Below are positions 57,920 through 64,000 of a stretch of DNA of 64,000 bases, piece by piece. This DNA is from Idiomarina baltica OS145 (GTDB lineage Bacteria; Pseudomonadota; Gammaproteobacteria; Enterobacterales; Alteromonadaceae). The notes below the pieces were generated by a model. The model ran no database searches. It had not been told where the DNA came from and was given only the letters and a program-made list of their open reading frames with translations. The translations under genes were made by a program, and so were the position numbers. The DNA lies in NCBI RefSeq assembly GCF_000152885.1, contig NZ_CH672408.1, positions 24,572 through 88,571 of the forward strand. Direction: 5' to 3'. Position 1 is the stretch's first letter. Every line of letters begins with the position of its first letter.

Positions 57920-59241
57920 ACGTTGTCCTCCTGCGCCTCTAAGCGAATGGTCACGGCGCGTTTATGCGCATCTAAGCCTTCGATTTCGGCGAGCGTGGTA
58001 ATGCTGTCAGCGAGATCAGCTAAACCATCGCGAGTCACTTCTTGCAACGTGTAGCGGCGATAAAAGTCTAATAGCCCTAAACTGCTGTAGTTTTTAGCGT
58101 AGCCATAGGTCGGTAAGACGTGGTTTGTACCAGTTGCATAGTCGCCACCCGATTCAGGGGTATAGTGACCGACAAAAATCGATCCTGCTGTAGTTAGTTG
58201 CTCACTCAATGCTGCTGCCGCATCGGTTTGTATAGCAAGGTGCTCGGGTGCGTAACTTTGTGTAACGGCAACCGCCTCGGCTAAGTTTTTAGTGACAATT
58301 AACCGGCTTGAAGCAAGTGCTTGCCGCGCGATGTCGACGCGAGGTAATGCATTACATTGCGCAACAAGCTCAGCTTGCACCGCTTGGGCAAGCGCAGCTG
58401 ATGGTGTGACCAGAATAACCTGTGAGTCTGGACCATGCTCTGCTTGAGATAATAAATCAGCGGCGACAAAACGCGCATTGGCGGTGTCATCAGCGAGCAC
58501 TAACAGCTCTGAAGGACCGGCCGGCATATCAATGCTAATACCGCTATCGTTTTGACTTAATTGTTGCTTTGCTTCTGTCACAAACGCATTGCCCGGGCCA
58601 AATACTTTATCAACTTTAGGTACGGACTCGGTTCCGTACGCCAACGCTGCGATGGCCTGCGCACCGCCACACATAACTAAGGTACCGATGCCGCATTTTT
58701 CTGCAGCGTAGACGACTTCCGGTGACATCTGACCTTGTTTATTAGGAGGCGTCACGAGTACACGGGTTTTGCAGCCTGCAATCTGTGCGGGTACGCCCAA
58801 CATGAGTGCGGTAGAAGGTAAGGTCGCCGACCCCCCAGGGATATAAAGACCGACCGACTCAAGGGCCGTGTATTTTAGTGTGCAGCGCACACCTGGTGAG
58901 GTGTTCAGCGTAATATCTTCAGGTGTTTGCGCGAGGTGAAAGGCACGAATATTGTCATAGGCTTTATCAATCGCCGCTTTAGCTCGCTCGGAAACCTGTG
59001 CCAGTAACGCTTGCTTCTGTTCACCGTTTAACACCAATTGCGAGATGTCTGCACAATCAAATTGACGGGTGTAGTCAAGTAACGCTGCGTCACCTTCAGT
59101 TTTCATGCGCTCAATGATTGAGCGCACGGTTTCTTTCAGCTCACGTGAGCGGCTCTGTTCAGGGCGATCAAGCGTGGCTTGTCGCTCTGAATTGCTAAGC
59201 TGTGACCATTGTGTGATGGCAATGCTTTGTCGCGTTAACAT
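57916..59241 (-). CDS. hisD: histidinol dehydrogenase
   Basis: 441 residues (E. coli 434). The core motif IDMPAGPSELLVLADD, zinc site HGPDSQ and SGGDYATGTNHVLPT are clear. It oxidises histidinol to histidine in two NAD-dependent steps. It begins five bases after hisG. Confidence 0.97.
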   Translation of the reverse strand: MLTRQSIAITQWSQLSNSERQATLDRPEQSRSRELKETVRSIIERMKTEGDAALLDYTRQFDCADISQLVLNGEQKQALLAQVSERAKAAIDKAYDNIRAFHLAQTPEDITLNTSPGVRCTLKYTALESVGLYIPGGSATLPSTALMLGVPAQIAGCKTRVLVTPPNKQGQMSPEVVYAAEKCGIGTLVMCGGAQAIAALAYGTESVPKVDKVFGPGNAFVTEAKQQLSQNDSGISIDMPAGPSELLVLADDTANARFVAADLLSQAEHGPDSQVILVTPSAALAQAVQAELVAQCNALPRVDIARQALASSRLIVTKNLAEAVAVTQSYAPEHLAIQTDAAAALSEQLTTAGSIFVGHYTPESGGDYATGTNHVLPTYGYAKNYSSLGLLDFYRRYTLQEVTRDGLADLADSITTLAEIEGLDAHKRAVTIRLEAQEDNV

Positions 59242-59246
59242 ACCGA

Positions 59247-60140
59247 TTATCCCATCATTTTTTCAATTGGTAATACGAGTATTGAGCTGCAGCCAAGGTC
59301 TTTTAAATCTTCCATTGTTTCCCAGAACAGCTTTTCTGTACTCACGACGTGCACAGCCACTTGCTCATCAGTGTGACTCAGTGGCAGTACGGTAGGCGTT
59401 TCGGCGCCAGGAAGTAATGCGTTGACTTCATCCAGGCGGTTTTTGGGTGCGTGCAGCATAATGTATTTGCTTTCTTTCGCCATTTGCACACCGTCAATTC
59501 GCGGTAGTAGCTGGTCCATCATAGCCTGCTTTTCAGCGGATAATGGATTGGCGTTTTGAATCAACTGCGCCTGTGAACGAAAGATGACTTCTTTCTCAAC
59601 GAGACCGTTAGCTTCTAATGTGGCGCCGGTCGAGACTAAATCACAAATGGCATCGGCAAGCCCAGCGCGTGGCGCGACTTCGACTGACCCGGTTAGAACG
59701 ACATTCTTTGCGCTAATGCCGTTATTTTTTAGGTAGCGTTGCAGTAGGTACGGGTAAGTACTTGCGATACGCTTACCTTGCAGATCGTCGATAGAGTTGT
59801 AGTCGCTTTCGCGTGGCACCGCAATGGACAGGCGGCAACCGCCAAAGTCAAGGCTACGTAGAGCCTTATACTCTGCATTTTCATTGACCGCGGAGCGCTC
59901 AAGCGCGACCTCTTCTAATACGTTTTCACCCACTAAACCGAGGTCGACGACGCCATCCATAACTAGGCCTGGAATGTCATCGTCGCGTACTCTGAGTAAA
60001 TCAATAGGGTGGCTGGTACTGTGGGCGATAAGGCGTGCTTCATTAATGCTGAATTTGACACCGCATGCATTAAGCAAAGATAAAGACTCCTTGCTTAAAC
60101 GGCCTGACTTTTGAATCGCAATAGTAAGTCGTTCACTCAT
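59247..60140 (-). CDS. hisG: ATP phosphoribosyltransferase, long form
   Basis: 297 residues (E. coli 299). The catalytic domain begins [16 protein letters not shown]; the C-terminal regulatory ACT-like domain (about residue 225 onward) that binds histidine is present, as expected of the long HisG. It performs the first, feedback-controlled step of the pathway. I start at the ATG at 60140 with AGGAG upstream; the frame is open back into the attenuator but that part is leader RNA. Confidence 0.97.
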   Translation of the reverse strand: MSERLTIAIQKSGRLSKESLSLLNACGVKFSINEARLIAHSTSHPIDLLRVRDDDIPGLVMDGVVDLGLVGENVLEEVALERSAVNENAEYKALRSLDFGGCRLSIAVPRESDYNSIDDLQGKRIASTYPYLLQRYLKNNGISAKNVVLTGSVEVAPRAGLADAICDLVSTGATLEANGLVEKEVIFRSQAQLIQNANPLSAEKQAMMDQLLPRIDGVQMAKESKYIMLHAPKNRLDEVNALLPGAETPTVLPLSHTDEQVAVHVVSTEKLFWETMEDLKDLGCSSILVLPIEKMMG

Positions 60141-60158
60141 TGATCTACTCCTGATAAT

Positions 60159-60233
60159 AAAAAAACCCTTCGAAAGTTGCCTTTCGAAGGGTTGTATAGT
60201 CATGCGAAAGGCTAGTCAAAATATGGACTAGCC
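60159..60233 (-). promoter_or_regulatory. his operon attenuator (pause hairpin, antiterminator, terminator)
   Basis: On the minus strand the terminator is AACCCTTCGAAAG-GCAA-CTTTCGAAGGGTT (60164-60193 on +), a 13-bp perfect stem, then a T run. Upstream the pause hairpin pairs GGCTAGTC (60210-60217 on +) with 60226-60233. CGAAAGGC at 60205-60212 is the exact complement of GCCTTTCG at 60179-60186, so it can pair with part of the terminator as the antiterminator, and it overlaps the pause hairpin by three bases. Confidence 0.93.
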
Positions 60234-60249
60234 TGAATAATAAACGTAG

Positions 60250-60300
60250 CTAGCCCAGTAATTTCCAATGGTGATGATGGTGGTGCTGGCTAAGGTTCAT
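60250..60300 (-). CDS. hisL: his operon leader peptide
   Basis: A 16-residue peptide, MNLSQHHHHHHWKLLG, with six consecutive histidine codons. Charged tRNA-His controls whether the ribosome stalls there and so whether the downstream terminator forms. E. coli HisL has seven histidines in a row. The ATG is at the right end (60298-60300 on +). Confidence 0.95.
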   Translation of the reverse strand: MNLSQHHHHHHWKLLG

Positions 60301-60347
60301 TTGTTCGCTTCCTTAAAAAAATGGATGTAACTGCTAAGTTGTATAGT

Positions 60348-60376
60348 ACTATAAATAAAAAAAGCACTGAACGCAA
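60348..60376 (-). promoter_or_regulatory. his operon promoter
   Basis: Minus strand TTGCGT (60371-60376), a 17-base spacer containing a T run and TATAGT (60348-60353). Transcription would begin near 60341, about 40 bases before the leader peptide. Confidence 0.7.
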
Positions 60377-60381
60377 CTCTA

Positions 60382-60410
60382 TTGACGTATAAAAATTGGT
60401 CGACAATAGT
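60382..60410 (+). promoter_or_regulatory. candidate promoter of the small acidic protein gene
   Basis: TTGACG (60382-60387), a 17-base spacer and AATAGT (60405-60410). The gene starts 38 bases later. It is back to back with the his promoter, five bases away. Confidence 0.5.
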
Positions 60411-60447
60411 CTAAACTCATGATGAACAACCACTGGAGACCGCCACA

Positions 60448-60717
60448 ATGGTCAATTTCGACGCAATGATCCCTTTAATACCAAAAGATTCGCGTATCCC
60501 TGTAACTCACAATGAAGAACAATTGAAAGTTGAACAGGTAGAAAAAGCACAGAAACTGGCTGAGGTCGAGGAGGAACAGGAAAATAGTGTCGGCGATCGC
60601 GACGCCGAGCATGGACAGCAACAGGCGGCACAGCATCATGAGGGTGAACAGAGTAGCGCGCAAGACAATGACGATGATGAGCAAAGTAGCGATGGTCATA
60701 TCGACACGTACGCTTAG
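60448..60717 (+). CDS. small acidic low-complexity protein
   Basis: An 89-residue protein rich in E, Q, D, S and H after the first 20 residues. It has no signal peptide or membrane segment, and the C-terminal half is almost certainly disordered. A GGAG site ten bases before the ATG and a candidate promoter support it being real. I do not recognise a family. It sits between the his operon (divergent) and yoaA. Confidence 0.55.
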   Translation: MVNFDAMIPLIPKDSRIPVTHNEEQLKVEQVEKAQKLAEVEEEQENSVGDRDAEHGQQQAAQHHEGEQSSAQDNDDDEQSSDGHIDTYA

Positions 60718-60850
60718 CGCATGATCGGGACGCAATAATTGAGCGGAAACCTACGCGACGACAGAGGATTTATGATTAACAGCGAGCTGGCAACTATGTC
60801 ATACTATAGCGCTTTAATCGGTCGATATTAGAATTAGGTGTGGGCATTTA

Positions 60851-62788
60851 ATGAGCAAAGTGGCAGCTGTTTTTACGCCCGAGGGTCAACTGGCAAAGGC
60901 GATAGAAGGCTTTCAGCCGCGCGATGCTCAGCTTACCATGGCCCAGGCTATTGAAAAATCCATTCGTAAAAAAGGTACTTTGGTTGTCGAAGCCGAGACC
61001 GGTACCGGTAAAACCTTTGCATACTTAGCGCCTGTGCTTCAAGCCAAAGGTAAGGCGATTATCTCCACGGGTACCAAAGCACTACAGGAACAGCTTTATC
61101 ATCGAGATTTGCCCACTTTACGGGCCGCGCTGGCGCCAGAAAAGGTCATCGCTTTATTAAAAGGGCGTTCAAATTATCTGTGCACCCATCGTCTTGAGCA
61201 GGCACAATTGCAAGCTGGTCAGTTTAACAGTGAAACACAAACCAAGCTGGTTAAAGTGAAACGTTGGTCAACTCAGACCCGGGATGGCGATATTGGTGAG
61301 TTGGTGGTACTGCAGGATGATCCTCAGTTGACTGCCTTAGTGACTAGCACCAAAGACAATTGTTTAGGTCGCGAGTGCCCGAATTACGATGACTGCTACT
61401 TAGTGAAAGCGCGTGATGAAGCCAAACAAGCTGATGTCGTGGTGGTCAATCATCATTTATTTTTTGCGGACCTGGCGATCAAAGATACGGGGTTCGGCGA
61501 AATCATACCCGAGTCAGACACGGTGGTGTTTGACGAAGCACACCAAGTACCAGATATCGCAAGTCAATATTTTGGTGACTCATTGTCTTCACGACAACTG
61601 ATAGAAATTGCTGACGAGGTTCAGCGGTTGTGTTTAACAGAGCTAAAAGACCTCTCTCAAGCGGCACAAATGGCCCGTATTCTGACACAGGTAGTGCGGG
61701 ATTGGCGGTTACAGTTTCCATCCGATCCGAGCCGAGGCAATTGGCGTGATAAACGCGATGACTCTGCCATGATTGAGGTGTGTAGCCGTGTCGCAGAGAA
61801 GCTCACTTTATTTATCGATGTCATCAAAACAGCGCGTGGGCGTCATAAAGAAATGGATAGTCTCATTGAGCGTACAGAGGAAGCCTATGATTTGTGGCAA
61901 CAGTTGATGCAAACGGATCAGACGGGGTATAGTTTTTGGTATGAGACAACGGTGCGTCATATTGTTCTGCACCAAACGCCACTGAGCGTCGCCAAGCGTT
62001 TTGGCAATTTGGTCAAGCACAGTGACCGAGGTTGGGTGTTTACTTCGGCAACGCTCTCAGTCAACGAAAAGTTTGACTACTTTGTTAATCGGCTCGGGCT
62101 ATGGGATGCCGAAACGCTCGTATTAGCGAGTCCGTTTGACTTCGAGAATCAAGCGATGCTGTGTCTGCCGCGCTATCTGCCACCTGCGAACCAATTTAAT
62201 CGCGATCAGCGACTCGCGCAGCTGGCGCAACAGTGTATCGAGGCCAACCAAGGCGGCACGTTCTTATTATTTACCAGTCACAGCATGTTAAAGCGCGTCG
62301 CCAGTTTATTGGACGAAAAACTAGATAGGCCCGTATTGGTTCAAGGTGAGGGCAGTAAACGCAGTATTTTGCAAAAGTTTACTGATGCAGGTAATGCCGT
62401 TTTACTAGGCACTTCGTCGTTCTGGGAGGGCGTCGATGTGCGTGGCGCTGCGTTGCGTTGTGTCATTATTGATAAGTTACCGTTTGCTTCGCCCGACGAC
62501 CCATTGCTGAATGCACGGGTAGAGGACGCTAAGTTACGGGGCGTGGATGCCTTCCATACTATTCAGCTACCCGAAGCCATTATCGCGCTGAAGCAAGGAG
62601 CAGGGCGTTTGATACGCGATCAGCGCGACTCAGGGGTATTGATTGTCTGTGATGACCGACTTGTCACGCGCCAGTATGGTGCACGCTTTATCAAAAGTTT
62701 ACCGCCTATGGCTCGCACACGTGATCTGAGCCGGGCAATGCTGTTTTTAAAGGATACATATAATGAAACCAACCTTGCTAGCCATTGA
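60851..62788 (+). CDS. yoaA: DinG-family ATP-dependent helicase YoaA
   Basis: 645 residues (E. coli YoaA 636), an XPD-like helicase. Walker A is AETGTGKTFAYLAP at about residue 49. An iron-sulfur cluster domain has cysteines in NYLCTHR, CLGRECPNYDDC. DEAH is in VVFDEAHQV, and the C-terminal motor has QGAGRLIRD. YoaA works with the polymerase chi subunit in repair of replication-blocking damage. Its last 26 bases overlap tsaB. The yoaA-tsaB-slp neighbourhood matches E. coli. Confidence 0.95.
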   Translation: MSKVAAVFTPEGQLAKAIEGFQPRDAQLTMAQAIEKSIRKKGTLVVEAETGTGKTFAYLAPVLQAKGKAIISTGTKALQEQLYHRDLPTLRAALAPEKVIALLKGRSNYLCTHRLEQAQLQAGQFNSETQTKLVKVKRWSTQTRDGDIGELVVLQDDPQLTALVTSTKDNCLGRECPNYDDCYLVKARDEAKQADVVVVNHHLFFADLAIKDTGFGEIIPESDTVVFDEAHQVPDIASQYFGDSLSSRQLIEIADEVQRLCLTELKDLSQAAQMARILTQVVRDWRLQFPSDPSRGNWRDKRDDSAMIEVCSRVAEKLTLFIDVIKTARGRHKEMDSLIERTEEAYDLWQQLMQTDQTGYSFWYETTVRHIVLHQTPLSVAKRFGNLVKHSDRGWVFTSATLSVNEKFDYFVNRLGLWDAETLVLASPFDFENQAMLCLPRYLPPANQFNRDQRLAQLAQQCIEANQGGTFLLFTSHSMLKRVASLLDEKLDRPVLVQGEGSKRSILQKFTDAGNAVLLGTSSFWEGVDVRGAALRCVIIDKLPFASPDDPLLNARVEDAKLRGVDAFHTIQLPEAIIALKQGAGRLIRDQRDSGVLIVCDDRLVTRQYGARFIKSLPPMARTRDLSRAMLFLKDTYNETNLASH

Positions 62789-63473
62789 TACATCGACGGA
62801 GAACTGCTCGGTCGCACTTCAGGTTGATAATACGGTCATTAGCCGCGAAATGGAGAGTCCACGCGAGCACTCACAGCGTTTGTTACCTTTTGTTCAAGCT
62901 GTGTTAGAAGAAGCCGATATTAAGTTGTCTGATGTTGATGGGCTGATCGTTGGCATCGGTCCAGGTAGTTTTACAGGCGTTAGAATCGGTGTTTCGATTG
63001 CACAAGGTTTGGCATTTGGTGCAAGCTTAAAAGTAAATGGTGTCAGTAGTCTTGATGCTATGGCTCTTGAGGGCTCGCAAAATAGAGTAACAGACTGGAT
63101 TATTAGTGCTATTGATGCGCGAATGGGCGAAGTCTATTGGCGTGTGTATCAGCACCGTGATGGGCATCTTCAGGCGTGTGCTACCGCAAAAGTGGACAAG
63201 CCGGAGCAGTTGAATTTGGCAGCTGAGTTAGAGCGCCATGGATATCAAGCGTCGGAGTCAATTGGTTATGTGGGGACGGGATGGGAGACCTATCGTGAGC
63301 AATTAGCTGCGACAGTCGCGGTAACCCCGCAGTCGCTTAATTGTGTGCTTCCGACCGCCGAAGCGATGTTACGTTGGGCACAGCTCTATAATGAGCCGGC
63401 TGTTGCTGCAGATGAACTGGAGCCACTTTACGTCCGTAATGAGGTAACTTGGAAAAAGTTGCCAGGTCGTTAA
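62763..63473 (+). CDS. tsaB: tRNA threonylcarbamoyladenosine biosynthesis protein TsaB
   Basis: 236 residues (E. coli 231). The ASKHA-fold N-terminus is LAIDTSTENCSVAL, and GIGPGSFTGVRIGVSIAQGL is the family core. TsaB, with TsaD, TsaE and TsaC, makes the t6A modification of tRNAs. The start overlaps yoaA, so translation is coupled. Confidence 0.96.
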   Translation: MKPTLLAIDTSTENCSVALQVDNTVISREMESPREHSQRLLPFVQAVLEEADIKLSDVDGLIVGIGPGSFTGVRIGVSIAQGLAFGASLKVNGVSSLDAMALEGSQNRVTDWIISAIDARMGEVYWRVYQHRDGHLQACATAKVDKPEQLNLAAELERHGYQASESIGYVGTGWETYREQLAATVAVTPQSLNCVLPTAEAMLRWAQLYNEPAVAADELEPLYVRNEVTWKKLPGR

Positions 63474-63474
63474 C

Positions 63475-63503
63475 TTGTAGATTATTTTGGAACTCGCCAT
63501 AAT
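63475..63503 (+). promoter_or_regulatory. candidate promoter for the unknown-slp pair
   Basis: TTGTAG (63475-63480), a 17-base spacer and CATAAT (63498-63503). It begins two bases after the tsaB stop and precedes the next gene by 33 bases. Confidence 0.5.
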
Positions 63504-63535
63504 AACTCAGGTCAAACTAATGAAAGGAGCAAGCG

Positions 63536-63841
63536 TTGAATCCTGTTTCGTCAAGTCATGTTAATGGTGTGCAAGGTAATTTGTCACCGGCACGTCGGGT
63601 CGTGCCTGATCCGAGAGATCGCGTGGCTGGAGAGAGTGAACCGCAATCGGCTCGCGCTTCGATTGAAATTCCGAGTCGACAGCAAAGCTCTGATCAGGCG
63701 CAACGTTGGAAGGATTTGAACATTGTGTATGACCAACCATCGCAGTCTGCACAAAAAGCACTATCGGCCTATCAAACTGTCGCGCTTAACGAGAAACGAG
63801 AGCAAGTTGAGTCAATGTTCAGTTTGGATCTGTATGCCTGA
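63536..63841 (+). CDS. hypothetical protein, 101 residues, TTG start
   Basis: A polar protein starting with TTG behind a good AGGAG site. It has no signal peptide or membrane segment. The first 60 residues are S-, R-, P- and Q-rich and probably disordered; the end (ALSAYQTVALNEKREQVESM) looks helical. I do not recognise a family. It lies between tsaB and the lipoprotein gene, ending 9 bases before it, so it belongs to the same transcript. Confidence 0.7.
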   Translation: MNPVSSSHVNGVQGNLSPARRVVPDPRDRVAGESEPQSARASIEIPSRQQSSDQAQRWKDLNIVYDQPSQSAQKALSAYQTVALNEKREQVESMFSLDLYA

Positions 63842-63850
63842 GGAGGCGCT

Positions 63851-64000
63851 ATGTTACGTATCGCGAGTTTAGCACTTGGTGCGCTATTGTTAGCGGGCTG
63901 TAGTACATTCCCAGATGCTATCGCAACGCAAGATGAAGATGCCTTAGTATCCTATTCACAAGTGAAAAACAATACCGAAGCAACCGTTGGACAAGCGGCG
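63851..64000 (+). CDS. slp: Slp family outer-membrane lipoprotein, 3' truncated by window edge
   Basis: The first 50 codons only. A lipoprotein signal peptide has lipobox LLAGC, with the cysteine at residue 16. The mature start STFPDAI and TVGQAA resemble the Slp/YeaY family (E. coli Slp has GLYVGQQA), and the tsaB neighbourhood fits the E. coli yeaY position. An AGGAGG site precedes the ATG. The remainder is beyond the window. Confidence 0.85.
   Translation, partial: MLRIASLALGALLLAGCSTFPDAIATQDEDALVSYSQVKNNTEATVGQAA

Noticed and set aside
60141-60203. N-terminal extension of HisG
   Set aside because: The frame runs through the attenuator terminator; the ATG at 60140 has a good ribosome site and fits the usual HisG length.

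Overview
The window reads as a contiguous stretch of chromosome from a gammaproteobacterium of the Alteromonadales type. Idiomarinaceae is my best guess. This is an inference from protein resemblance and gene order (DUF3450/TonB2 cluster, hisGDCBHAF(IE), apt-dnaX-ybaB-recR-htpG-adk, ytjB/serB/radA, yajG-ampG), not from a database search. Nearly all of it is core genome. I see no transposase, integrase, phage gene or CRISPR array.

Layout. 1-1960 is the end of an rRNA operon (23S lacking its 5' part, then 5S) with a terminator. 2000-2150 holds a degenerate second 5S tail with its own terminator. 2193-2817 is a tandem array of 71-bp units that runs into the stop codon of tamB. Next come tamB-tamA (-), an HDOD gene, tRNA-Trp, holD-rimI-deoC-deoA-deoB (+), a chemoreceptor (-), prfC-tatD (+), ytjB (-), serB (+), a large double-PilZ protein (-) and radA-btuF-btuC-btuD (+). 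ettA (-), glyA-nrdR-ribD-ribBX (+), panE-ampG-ppi-yajG (-), a FabH-like synthase and a crotonase (+), and the 4.5S RNA follow. priC-HDAC (-) precede a six-gene TonB2 energy-transduction operon (+) that has an unusually long structured leader. A 40-residue membrane protein, a response regulator, apt-dnaX-ybaB-recR, htpG, adk, a MAPEG protein, a hydrolase and a MATE exporter follow. The complete his operon (-) has a six-histidine leader peptide and an attenuator. The window ends with a small acidic protein, yoaA-tsaB, a small unknown protein and the start of an slp-type lipoprotein gene.

How genes work together. Tam proteins insert outer-membrane proteins. deoCAB degrade deoxynucleosides. btuFCD form an ABC importer. 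ttpC-exbB2-exbD2-tonB2 plus DUF3450 and TPR partners power outer-membrane uptake. dnaX, holD, priC, recR and radA serve replication and repair. The eight his genes make histidine.

The less ordinary signals are: the 71-bp array with two linked subtypes; the structured TonB2 leader; an A10 slippage site in dnaX; a RibB fused to a zinc-less GTP cyclohydrolase II domain with ribE and ribH absent nearby; four tail-to-tail gene pairs that share the same TTAA stop overlap, three with strong hairpins there; and a ribBX terminator lying inside panE.
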